Part shown: positions 43,101-55,100 of the stretch, one piece after another
Position numbering within the stretch: position 1 is the first letter of the stretch
Layout: the number at the start of each line of letters is the position of its first letter
Program-made: the position numbers and the translations under genes
Assembly: GCA_018340375.1 (NCBI GenBank)
Contig: JAFFJZ010000001.1
Location: 56,164,001 to 56,228,000, forward strand
Direction of reading: 5' to 3'
DNA length: 64,000 nt
DNA from: Gonatopus flavifemur
Taxonomy: Eukaryota > Arthropoda > Insecta > Hymenoptera > Dryinidae
The notes under the pieces: generated by a model
What the model was told of the DNA's origin: nothing
The model's input: only the letters and a program-made list of their open reading frames with translations
Databases searched by the model: none

Positions 43101-46100
43101 ATAAAAACGCATCATTATTTCCACGATGAAATGTGAAATTTATTCAGCAATCTAATATCCATGTTACCCTACGTTTGCTTGAAAGAAAAAAAAAAAGACT
43201 CTCTTCTCTCAATTCCCATCATCCGAGTATTTCACTATAATTCTTCGTAAACGTGTGCACGTCCTACTATTGAATGGGTACAACCAAGGTTTATATGGAA
43301 GGTTAATTGCACGATAACATAGAACGTTCTTTGATTAACGTTGGTGCGCTTCCAGTCTTTTCTGCATCAAGCATGATTCTCTCCTCTCTAGGTAATTACG
43401 CGGGCCACAGGTGATCGGCCTTCACCAAGTGCCTCTTCTTCTTCTCTTAGTTTTTTTTGTTTGTTACATTTCATTTTTCCCAACGACGACGTTATTTTCA
43501 TTTGATACCAGCTGGATCTTTCTCTCAAAGCCTCTGACGTGATTTCCAAAAACCACTCATCGGGAGTAGCTTTTTTTCATCGATGTACATACGTATAAAG
43601 CTCTTAGATCGCGCGAGTTGTGGGCGGGGGGGGGGGGTCATTAGGTTCATGAACTTGTATATGTATATATATATATATATATATTTATTCGAAGGGAAAA
43701 GTAAAACCACTCGAAGTCACGTGCAATACTCACAGACGCGACAAAGCTCTCGTTGACACTCTCGTTGGATGAAAAAAGAGAATCAACAACATAACACAAA
43801 GGAGAAAAAGTGGATGCTACTGCTTGTGATGTTATTTATGACTTGATCTACTGTTTTCAATGCAACTCACGTACAAGTTTTACGAGACACTACAAGTTCA
43901 TCCACACGACGAACTTTGAGCGTTGTATCATTGTATATGTTGTATCATACGATTTTCGGATGAATGAAAGGAACTTCTCAAGTGGACGCTGCTTTGAAAT
44001 TTATTGATTCGTCTGGGAGGAGGGGATATACGCTTTGTCGCTTCATTTGCAACCTGTTTTTTGTCTTCACGAAAATTCATTTTTCTGTGGAATTTTGTCA
44101 TTTGTATGAATTATTCGCGTGATATTCCAAAGTGAGGGGTTCCAGCTTCGGGACGTCTAATATTGTGCAAACCTTTCGATAAATGGAACCATTGTTTCGT
44201 GTTACTATAAGGGAGAATATATATCGATGATAAAATACACAAAAATGAAACCCCGAGAAACATTGTGTAATTACGCTTTGTCGTTCGTCATGTTTCCCAT
44301 GTTTCTTTTGTTACATTAGCCGACAGTGGATATCCTATCCACCTACATCATCCAATGATGAGGATAATATCATTGGATACGACGGCGAGACGAGAGCTCT
44401 GTTAATCTTTAATGATCCGAACACGACCGTGTACACACAAATACCAAAAGCATGTACACGTATACTCTTGTAGCAAGGGTTGTTGGGTGTTTTTATCGAG
44501 AGAATAGTCCGAGATCCAACAACGATGTAATCGGATCTACGTCTCCTCTTTCCCATCTTATCCTATGTCTATTCCCTTGACGTTGTTGCATCAAAATACC
44601 TTCGACGTACTGATTCAGTTGATATACTTAGAATGATAACGTCTGACGCGAGTTTACGTGAAAGTACAATAGAGAAGAATTTTTTCATAAGAATAGCTCG
44701 TAAAATATTTTTCAATTTTAAACTTCATAGGTAGATTTCTTTTCATATATTGAAATATTATATCACATGAATTTTTGATGATATATGGAAGATTCGTTGT
44801 GAAAAGGCGTAAGGAATCGATAATAATAATAAATCATATCGAATTGGTTAACGGTCGAGTGGAGATATTCATGGAAGCCTTGTTCGCGTATTATTTCGAC
44901 CCAACGCATCCAAAGCGCCACATCGCTCTATTAATTTCTCCCTTCGCTGGTACGACGTCTTGCTCTCCATACCATTTCTAACAATTCTCTCTCACACACA
45001 GACACCTGTCCCTAGTACGAATACATGCAATCGGATACTAACGCACCCTATGGAACGACAGAGAGTGGAAAGAGGGGACCTGTAATGGAAACAGAATGGG
45101 ATAATTCCGCGATCCGCGGACGGACGCGGTAATTGCGAATAATTGCATTGTCTTCGAGTCGTTCTCTCAACTTCTCTCGAGCTTTGTCTCTCCTCTTCCA
45201 TTCTTTTTATCTGTATTTCTTCGCCCTTCCTTTCCCTCGTCCCCCCGTTCGCCACTTCACATGTAAGAGAGGTTGGGTGAATTTTGTATGAATTGAACTG
45301 ACTTTGGTATGAATTGGAACTGGACTCGAGAAATTCTCGTACAGTTAGGAAATCCCTTTCTGTCCCTTTGCAATTTCTCTTTCCGTACTCTCTTCGGTTA
45401 TTCCGAGCTGAAATGGGTTAGTGCCACGTACGGATTATCGTTCACCAAAAAAAAAAAGGAAATATATTCTCAGTAAAAAGCGTTCATAATTTATTTTTAT
45501 CCCTCCTCTTTGAATTGAAATGAAAAGTTTTTATTAAATGTATTATAGTATTTTCTATCATTCAGTCCCGTTCGATTACTTCCTTACAACCGTTGGACAG
45601 TGAATTTGGAAATTCTATTGTTGAGTTTGTTTCAATATTCATCGATAAACTTCAAGGATGACGGAATATTCAAAAGTATACGAACAACGAGCAAGAGAAA
45701 AATAAAATAATTGGATTAATGTGTTCCATTTGATTGAGGGTTTGTATATCGGGATTATAACAAGGGCTTTTGTCTCCTTTCTTTCTCTCTCTCTCTCTTT
45801 CTCTAAAGAATGCTATTGGAACTACGAATTGGATATGTATTATAGAACAGGGACGCAGCAGACAGTATGTTTGACAATCAGTTATAGCCAAAGAGAGTTA
45901 TTTATGACACACTGTGACATTTTGTACGTCAGTTGTATTGCACCTGATCAATGAAGCTCACGAATATCGATTTCTTTGTTTTATGATTCTGCATTCAATG
46001 AATACTCAGTCGAGTATACAATGAGAAAATGACGCACGTAAATTAGACTCGAGTACGTTACAGAAATCTAATTTTTATTGTCTTTGTTGGAAATATAAAT

Positions 46101-49100
46101 CTCACTTAAAACAACAACGTCTATGACAAATCAATTATCGATAACGAACTAGGAAAAATTCATTATATGAATACAAGGTCCTACAAACCCTGAGATTTCA
46201 CACGATTGAATGCATAAACAATTATTATTATTATTATCATTATCTGAAATTCTTTCATCAAAAGAAAAATTCAAACCTAACGGACTTCCCTCCTGCTTCC
46301 ATAAGTGTCGAACTTGAAATTGAACGGGAAATTGAATTTCAATACCTGATTCTGAAGTTATATGTGTATACGTACAGTTATATGACCTCCTCGCGATCGA
46401 TGGAGCATTGTTCTCATTGTAAATGTATCCATTACAAGGGGCAAATAAAAAGTTTTGTCAAATGTATACACGAATGTTTGAAGGACCATAACTTCGGAGG
46501 ATTTTATTTCATTGTTTCGATAAAAGAGCATGGGTTATATTTGAATCCCTTGTCCCCTATCGAGTTTTACCTTAATGAGCAAAGCGCAAACTGTGTGCAC
46601 GTATATCTATATACAAGGTAACACAAAGTCGTGTCCCGGGACGGGACGAAGTTACGCTTTACTGATTACCACGCAAGAACGCGTACGGATCCCAGAGGGT
46701 GTTGAGATAAGAGAGAAAGGACGATGAGGGAGGCGGTAGAGGTAGCGGCGATTCAGAATAGGGTCCCGGAAGTCGAGCAGACAAACTGTCTCGAGCCTGA
46801 CAATTGTACTAATTGCACAGCTGCCTGCCTGGCGTCCCTTCCTTCACCCATTATACGCACCAAATTCTTTTTCCTCCTCTATCTCCCGAGTCGAATGTCA
46901 CTTTCGCGTCACGAGGGGTCATCCGCCATTCACGTAAATACGAAAATACCAAATTCCATTTCACTTTGCGAGTAATCTCTTCCACGTTTGTAAATTTATT
47001 CACGGAAAATAATTGTAGAAATTTTCGTAAAGCGAACGAGATAATTCTTTGATAGAAAGTCAATATATAAACTTTGACACCCAAGTCATCGGGTTGAAAA
47101 ACAAAATCTAAAAAAAAAAAAGAGAAAATTCCGAAGAATGAGAAATTCTGTTACATTGTTTCCATTTTGCTATTTCTCATCCACGGTTGTAGCTCCAGGA
47201 ATGGATAACAAAAGCGGTTCGATGAGAGAGCAGCTGGTACTATCGTGGAAACAAACCCAGAGACTCACTCATCCCTTTTTCTCATCACAAAGAATCGAAA
47301 CCTCTCTCTCTCCCATCCTCCCCTCCTTTCTCTCATTTCCGCATCTCCGCCGTTTACCCGGACGAGAGTCGTTTATTGACTCAGAAAACATGGAAGTAAG
47401 ATCCTACAAACGATACGGAAAGTCAGTATTTACCGGTAAAAGCAGTTTACGAAAAAAGAGGGAAAGATCAATGTACCAAGTTGGATTGAGAAACGAGGAT
47501 CGTTAAAAAAAACGAATGAACTATAGGTAAATTCGTTTTAAATACCCCCTTTTACTTCTCATCATTGAAATATAAAGGTTTGGATACTAAAAATACACAA
47601 AATTCAAGCAATTAACTGTCGAGGTTCTAACCCGAAATAATAATACTATCATAATAATTTAGAAAACTTTCTTCCAGAATTTATTTGATTCAAACAAGAA
47701 AGGTGTAGAAAATGTTTTCTTGTTTCCAGAGGAAACAAAATTTCAACATCCTATCCCGATATGGCGAGAAAACATCTTGTAATCGAGCGAACGAGATAGA
47801 ACTGCTCCATAACATTCTGTCAATTTTGTGAATGTAGTATAGTTTCGGTGCGTTTATATTCCTGTTTACGGATCTACCCGTAGAGAACTTGTGTGTAAAC
47901 GACTTTCCGGGTGCAATGCAAGGTCCGAGGCTATTTGACTTCCAGTCCTTTTAGGACTCCCAAGCTGGCAGTTTGACCTGGCTGCAAATACGGTTTCTCT
48001 TCACGGTTTTATGCAGTGTATGGGTACATATGTATACACTCGTATGTCAATTTGTTCCCTACGTACGTCGGTGGATGGTAAACTCTTGGCGAGTTTATAT
48101 GATACTCGCATTAGAAGATCTTTGTGTGTTTACTTGAAACAATCGTGATAAGATTAAGATCTTATTTTTCATATTTTTTCACTTGTAAAACTTGGAACAC
48201 AATGTTCAATCGTGTAGCGGTATTTCGTTAGTTGAATCGTCACATACAATGCCCCAACATACATAAATGTACATTTATTCGAGTCTTCGACCTTCCTCCA
48301 GTGTCCTCGATCGAACTACCACTTACTCTCGTTCGGTAATTACATGGGAGTCTCATAAACATTCGCCTCACAGTTCAATCTTGCCCTCATAAGACACAGG
48401 GCACATGGATGCAGAGAACGAACATGTTTTGGACAGTTTAACGATCTTTGTGTAAGATCGAGTCGGTCTGAAGGATCTCTCGTACGAACATTGAATCTAA
48501 AGTAGGGGAGACAGATGTTGGTTATCGGACGAGTCAATGAGTATGCATATAGTTTATATTTTGGTTGTAGAAGGGAATCAAGATGCCCTGGTTTTAGATG
48601 AAATGAATTATTGTATTCCAAAGGGTATTTCAAGATGTGAATTTTCCTTTAGAACGGTATATATTATGCTGGCAAAAAGCTGAAAAGAGGGATATTTTGC
48701 AATTCATATTTTCAGGGTCGTCGAATTGGATCGTTCTTTCATGGATCGAATTTTGTCTCAATGCGCATTGAGACGAATGTTCACGTATGCTCGTAGCATG
48801 CATTCGGCATGCTGATTATACGATGAGGATGTGGATATAATCGTCCTGGTTCAGAGAACGACCATATGGAATAGACTCGTTCAATTTAGCTCGTGGCTTT
48901 TCTTCTCGCGGTGAATACCGGCCACTGCTGAACTTCAGTACGAGTACCACTCTTCTTTGTTCTCCTCTATCTCGGTGTATATATATATCTCATAGGATGA
49001 AAGGATTTTCCCCCAATTGCTCTCATGGGCACTCTAATGTGCATCATCAACGTCTGATTAACGATCCAACTGGACACCGGCACGTAAAACTGATACCATA

Positions 49101-52100
49101 TATTTATTCTCTGTTTTCTTTCTCCCTCGGATCATTCGTATCATCAAACGAGTATCATCGTTTTCAATATTCCAAAGAAATTCGTATACAGCGAAGGTGG
49201 ATGAATGTGGCATTGATAAAAATTTTATGTTTTGTGGAAGAAATATACCGTATTCATTCAAAATAAGTGTCTGGAATCTATGGTCTACGTTAATGAGCTA
49301 TGAGCGTTTGATTTTGCATTTGGAAGACGATGAAAGTTCATAGATCTTTTGGAAGTAATTGGATACTTTTGGACCGACCCTGACAGCAAAAGTTGCAGTG
49401 CAACTGTTGCTTCAGTTTTGCTGCACCAGTTTGATTTCACGCACCATAGCTCCATGTATCCAAACATCTTCGCGAGCATCATGACAACAACTTTCAAGTT
49501 TGCTGTGCATTTGGCGACGCAACCTCCCAGCAACTTCGCAACAACAGTTACTCCGTGATGTTGGGAAGTTGTTGCGAATTTTCCCAGCACTTTGCTGTCT
49601 GAGGATGTTTGAATTTGAAAAATGTTACATGTAGATGCGTGCGGAAAAATGATGTATTTGAAAATTCATCACAATCTCCCTCAAGGTAGCAGGCTGTGAT
49701 TATGACAGCTTTCGCGAGAAATTCAGATCCCTCGTAGAAATATAATCAGCTTTCCCTATCACTGATGAGGCACTGACGAGGAAAATCTAATCAGAAAAAA
49801 TTGATCACTAACTTATTGAGAACTGATTTGACAGATATGATTATTAAAATTCATATGTAACTGACCAAATTCTGATAAAATATTGCCTTTATCCATGAGA
49901 AACATTAATAGCGTAAATGTTTATGAAAAGTATTCGGTTTAAAGAACATATTGATCGTTATTGAAGTGATGTATTTGAATTGAAAAAGTACACCTATTTT
50001 AGATATGCATATGTCTTAACCAAAATTCGAAGTATTTCAAAGAAATTGAATTGAATTGATTGGAATTATTTGATCTTGGTTTTGCTCTATCAAACCTCCA
50101 TAATTGTAAGGACCCTGATGAAAAAGACCCCTTCAATCCTATTAGAAGAACATTAGGCAATAAGAAATAAGGTGTGCTTTTGTCATTTACCCCATTATTT
50201 TCTATTACTTTTGTCGAAATGACAAATTTGAAATTTAATAGGGAAATATGTGGAAGCTCATTGAATCCTATTAGTTATTTCATCACTTGACCTCTATGAA
50301 ATATGAATTTTGAGTAGGAAAAATACCATCATAAGTTGAGAATTTTCCCAATACTAATAGAAAAATTCCTATCTGGTAGAGTAGTATTAGGAGAAAATCG
50401 ACATGTTCAAGGATGTAAAAACTTGTTGCTCACAACCCAAACCACATGTCGCGTCTGCGTTTGACAGCTGACAAAAAGTACTATCGAATACAAGTGTTGT
50501 CATCTATTAGTACACGTAAGCAATATCAACAAGGACATGTGTTAGGAAAGGACGGAGTCATATTCACACACCCAATAGGAAAATTCCATCTCGTAGAGTA
50601 GGAAAAATACCATCATGAGTTGAGAATTTTCCCGATACTAACAGGAAAATTCCCATCTCGTAGAGTAGGAAAAATACCATCATCAGTTGAGAATTTCCCC
50701 GATACTAATAGGAAAATTCCCATCTTGTAGAGTAGGAAAAATACCATCATGAGTTGAGAATTTTCCCAATACTAACAGGAAAATTCCCATCTCGTAGAGT
50801 AGGAAAAATACCATCATGAGTTGAGAATTTTTCCGATACTAATAGGAAAATTCCCATCTCGTAGAGTAGGAAAAATACCATCATCAGTTGAGAATTTTCC
50901 CAATACTAATAAGAAAATTCCCATCTCGTAGAGTATTTTATATGAATTTCAATACATTTTGTAGAAAATTTCATGAATTCATGATCGAGCTTGATTTTAA
51001 TTACAATTATTTTAGAATTTTCATATTCAACTAGGATATAGAAAATTTCAGACTATTGCTTCCTCGTTTAGAGGGAAGCTTTGTGATCGTTTCGAGGAGC
51101 TGAAAATTTTTTTGTCTCGAAATTAAAAATCTCCTAGACCAGAATGTTCCTCCGAATTCGGAGAACAATTTTGTTACCGTTTCTGTCTGTCTGTCTGTGT
51201 GGCTATAGCCCCTCCTAAGTTTCGTACGCGCATATCTCCCGTTCTGCTTATCCGATCGTTTCGAAATTTTTATCACAGTTGTAACATCATACATATGGTT
51301 TTATATATTCTTTGTCCTTGGCGAAAACTCCTAGATTTTATCTAAGAAAGAGTCTAGGAAAATCTTTTTCCTCGGAGAATTTACTTTTTAATCCTTGGAA
51401 ACATCTTAAACAGAAACATGAATTATTATTTGAGTGAAAAATCATCAATTCATTATCATAATTTCACATCTTCATCGACATAACCTGCATTTGTGTGGGT
51501 AATAAATGCTTCGTTAGTTACTCACAAATACCTCATCAACTACTGATCAGTGCCTCATCAGTTACTCGCTCGTATCTGCTCAGTTTTTCCAATCAGATCA
51601 GTCAAGGCGTTACACCCCTTGTCGGAAACTTGTAAGTTTGTTGATCAGTCCCTGATCAGTAAAATGAAGAACTGATCAGTGCCTCATCATTTGCTGGAGA
51701 AAATTTCTACTAGGGACTTAAGTCTCGCAACAGTCTTGCAAATAGTCTTCCAAGTGCCCCTGTTGAAAATGCCAGGAGGAACCGGACAGAAAATTGCTGT
51801 CAGCCTTCGAATGGTTTCTTTCCCAGGCAATCCAGGCAAAAATCAGCAAACTTTTTACCCGATTTGATCCGGAATCACTGAATTGTAACATTCTATCAAA
51901 ACCTGGCAGGAAAATTGTCTTCAGTTTTTGACAGGATATTCCCAGTTGGTAATTCCGGACCTAATCGGGTAGAAAACATGTCAGTTTTCGCCTGGATTAC
52001 CTGGGAAAGAAACCTTTCAAAGCCTGACAACAATTTTCTGTCCGGCACTGCCTGGCATTTTTAGCAGACCCTAGCCTATGAAATAATCCGATGCCTTAGC

Positions 52101-55100
52101 GAGATCTCAGTATTGATCTCGCTCAAGGTCTCGCATACTATTGCTCTAATTAGGGCTGCACTCGAGACTCTCGAGTGGAACCAAAAAAACTGAATTTCAC
52201 CAGTTCTAATGCAAGATTCGTTGAGTCGATGTAAAAATCTTTGAAGAATGAAATGTGGGAAAATTTTTGAAAATATTGTTTTGGATTTTCAACACTAAGG
52301 TTTATTCGAAACTGTTGCAGTCTCGAGAAAGGTCTTGTGTTGGCCTTGAGTGTAGAACAATTGCTCTTTGTCCTGGATACAATCAATTTCATTCTCTCAG
52401 ACATGTTATTGCCAACTATGACATGCCCGAACTTGACTTGATGTAGAAATTTGTCTTCGAAGATTGTAAAATTGAATAATATTTACTATTTTAGGAATTT
52501 TGCTCAAGAGTCTCGAGTGCACCTCTAGCTCTAATTCTTAGTTACGTGGCTTCAAATTTCAACCCTCTTTTCTAAACGTATGAAATATTTTGTTTTCTCA
52601 TTGAATTTTTATTGATGCGTGCATTGATTTTTCATCTTTGACTAATCGACCGTACAATTTTCCTCCATAGAATAAGCATTTCCTTCGAAATCAGTTTCCA
52701 TTTTTGAATATTACGATAATTCGAATGACATTGTAGTTCTTGAGAAGATACTAGAATCGGTAATTCAACAATTCATTGAAGATTTGAAATTCGACCGTTA
52801 CCTAACATCGATGATTCGTATTATTTGTTTGGAAGAGTCTGAATTGTTTTTGGCAACAACGTTGTTGACGAAAACTCGTTGCAAACTTTATGCCAGAGTT
52901 TTTGTAAGGCTGTAACTGATAAATTGTGAGCAATTATTCAGAAGAATCTCATTCTCCAATAATTCTTCAAGTTTTTCTGAAAATAATCGTCTTAGATATC
53001 TTTTAGAGAAGCCATGATCGCTTGAAGTGAACTTGACTCATTTCGTGGTGAATTACTGGGAAGAAATCAAATGATATTGTTTTAACGACGATCATAGTCC
53101 ATTCGTATTTTATTATTTTTTCTAATTAGGTCATGAGATCACGTTTTTTTCATTATTATGTTTTCTTACTTGATAGAGCATCAATCTAAATTATTCATAG
53201 TTGAATTATTCAAGTTCCTATAGTTTAATCAATCAAACGAACACTTCACATTTCGGGTGCATAAAAAAGATGTCATATGTACTGTCAACACAATTCTAGT
53301 AACAAAATCTTTCGCATCATATAAGAGATTTATCAATTGGAGAAGAGTAATCATTTTTAATCAAGTCAAATTCATATAAATTTCCAAGTTCTGCTATGTT
53401 CATGCTCTAGCAAATGCGATCATACTTTGATCATACTGGAATTATCCGGTATGTTTGTGAATTTTCCATACCTCGATTATACTCAAATAATACTGTTACC
53501 GACATCTGATTTGATTTATACCAAAAATATACCAAAATTTGAAACGTTTTTGGCAATTACTCAGTATGGAAGGTCCATACCAAATTTATACCGAATTTGT
53601 AATGAATAAATACCAAATGATTGAAAATATTGCGGTATACTTCAAGTATATAAATTTCACAAGCATACGGTATGTTTTCAGTTCACTTTTCATCACGATT
53701 TGGCGTTTTACTGAATTACTACTAGATGCATACCGATTATATACCATACGAAAATCATACTCACGGAATACTGAAAATTTCGGTATGATCAGATTCAGAC
53801 TTGGATCACAAAGATCCAAGTTCGATTCCGGAGGGAGTGGTTTTTTGTTTTCACTCAGGAATTTCTTGATTCTGGTTCAAGATATCAAAATTTTTCGGTA
53901 ATTCTGCGAGATGATCAGCAAAACTGTCAGCGAGAACTCATTCATATCTCGGATAGTTTTGCAACCGAGACTATTTGCAAGATCATTTCCGAGACTGTTT
54001 GCGGAACTATGCGAGATCGTGTGCGAGATAGATACTGAATTCTGGCGTGGAAGAAATCAGTGAAGTTATTACGATAACATGTAATACTGTTTGATATTAT
54101 TTGCTATAAAATCTAAGCCTCCGCGATGAAGATTTAACATTGAAATTTGTATAAGAATAGTATTTGCATTGAATCAATGCATTCGATAATTCATATTCCA
54201 CGATGGAGAGATAGAAACTACAACAAGGAATAATGTATTGTACCGAACGCATATATTATTTCCATTCTCGTTCTTCAAAGAACACAATTTCATTCGTTAC
54301 GATTTACAAGACAGCCAATTGTCCCTATGAAAAATATACTTTTATTGTACAAAAGAATTTATCGTACAATGATCATGTTTCTCCCAGAAACATTTCAATG
54401 GAACATAAAACCACGTGTACGTTGAAGTATTATCGTGGCATACAAGCGTACACGCACGAACACATAACTGAATCTTGATGAAAACACATGACCCGATAAA
54501 CGAAGCATCAATTGCTTTCCACTTTTCATTCATTTTCCTTATTTTGTTCTTCCTTTTCTCCCATCGCGTAGGTACCCTAGCCCCGTATTCGAGCTAGCTT
54601 GCCTATCGATCGATTTTGTACACGAAAGGACGACGATAGGCAGCAGCAGCAACGGATAGAATTTACTGAATTCCGCACGTTGTTACCGCGTTAAAATGAA
54701 ATAAAAAACGAAACAACTCATTGTTTCTGGTACACCTATTGTCATAGCGAACGCATTACTATATTTTTCATTCTTGTCTCTGTCTTTTCTCTTTTATTTT
54801 ACTTTTACCTCTCCCTTTCGTTTTTTATCGTTTCCAATTCCTGTATTTTATTCTCAACATCCTTCTACCTCCACATCGTTTCAATTGTCCTCGTTAATTA
54901 TCAAAGACTCTATTCAACATTTTCAAAACTTTGTTAAAACTTTTAGGACGAATGAAAATAAGTTTCGTTTAATCAAGTTTGATATAACGACCCAACGTTT
55001 GACGATACGATACACCACGTGCGCGAAAGCTTGAAAATATTATTTCATCATTACAAATTTTGTGTTTTTTTTTTTTCAAAAAGAATATGCGATACGCATT

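Noticed and set aside
49285..49590. 101-codon minus-strand ORF and its plus-strand shadow
   Set aside because: The sequence has internal inverted words (TTGCGAA/TTCGCAA type). No domain is recognised and no splice context fits the gene.
50593..50945. CRISPR array
   Set aside because: The units are head-to-tail with no unique spacers, in a eukaryotic intron. This is a tandem repeat.
51175..51200. Possible (CTGT)n microsatellite
   Set aside because: Only about four units (TCTGTCTGTCTGTCTGTG), too short to list as a feature.
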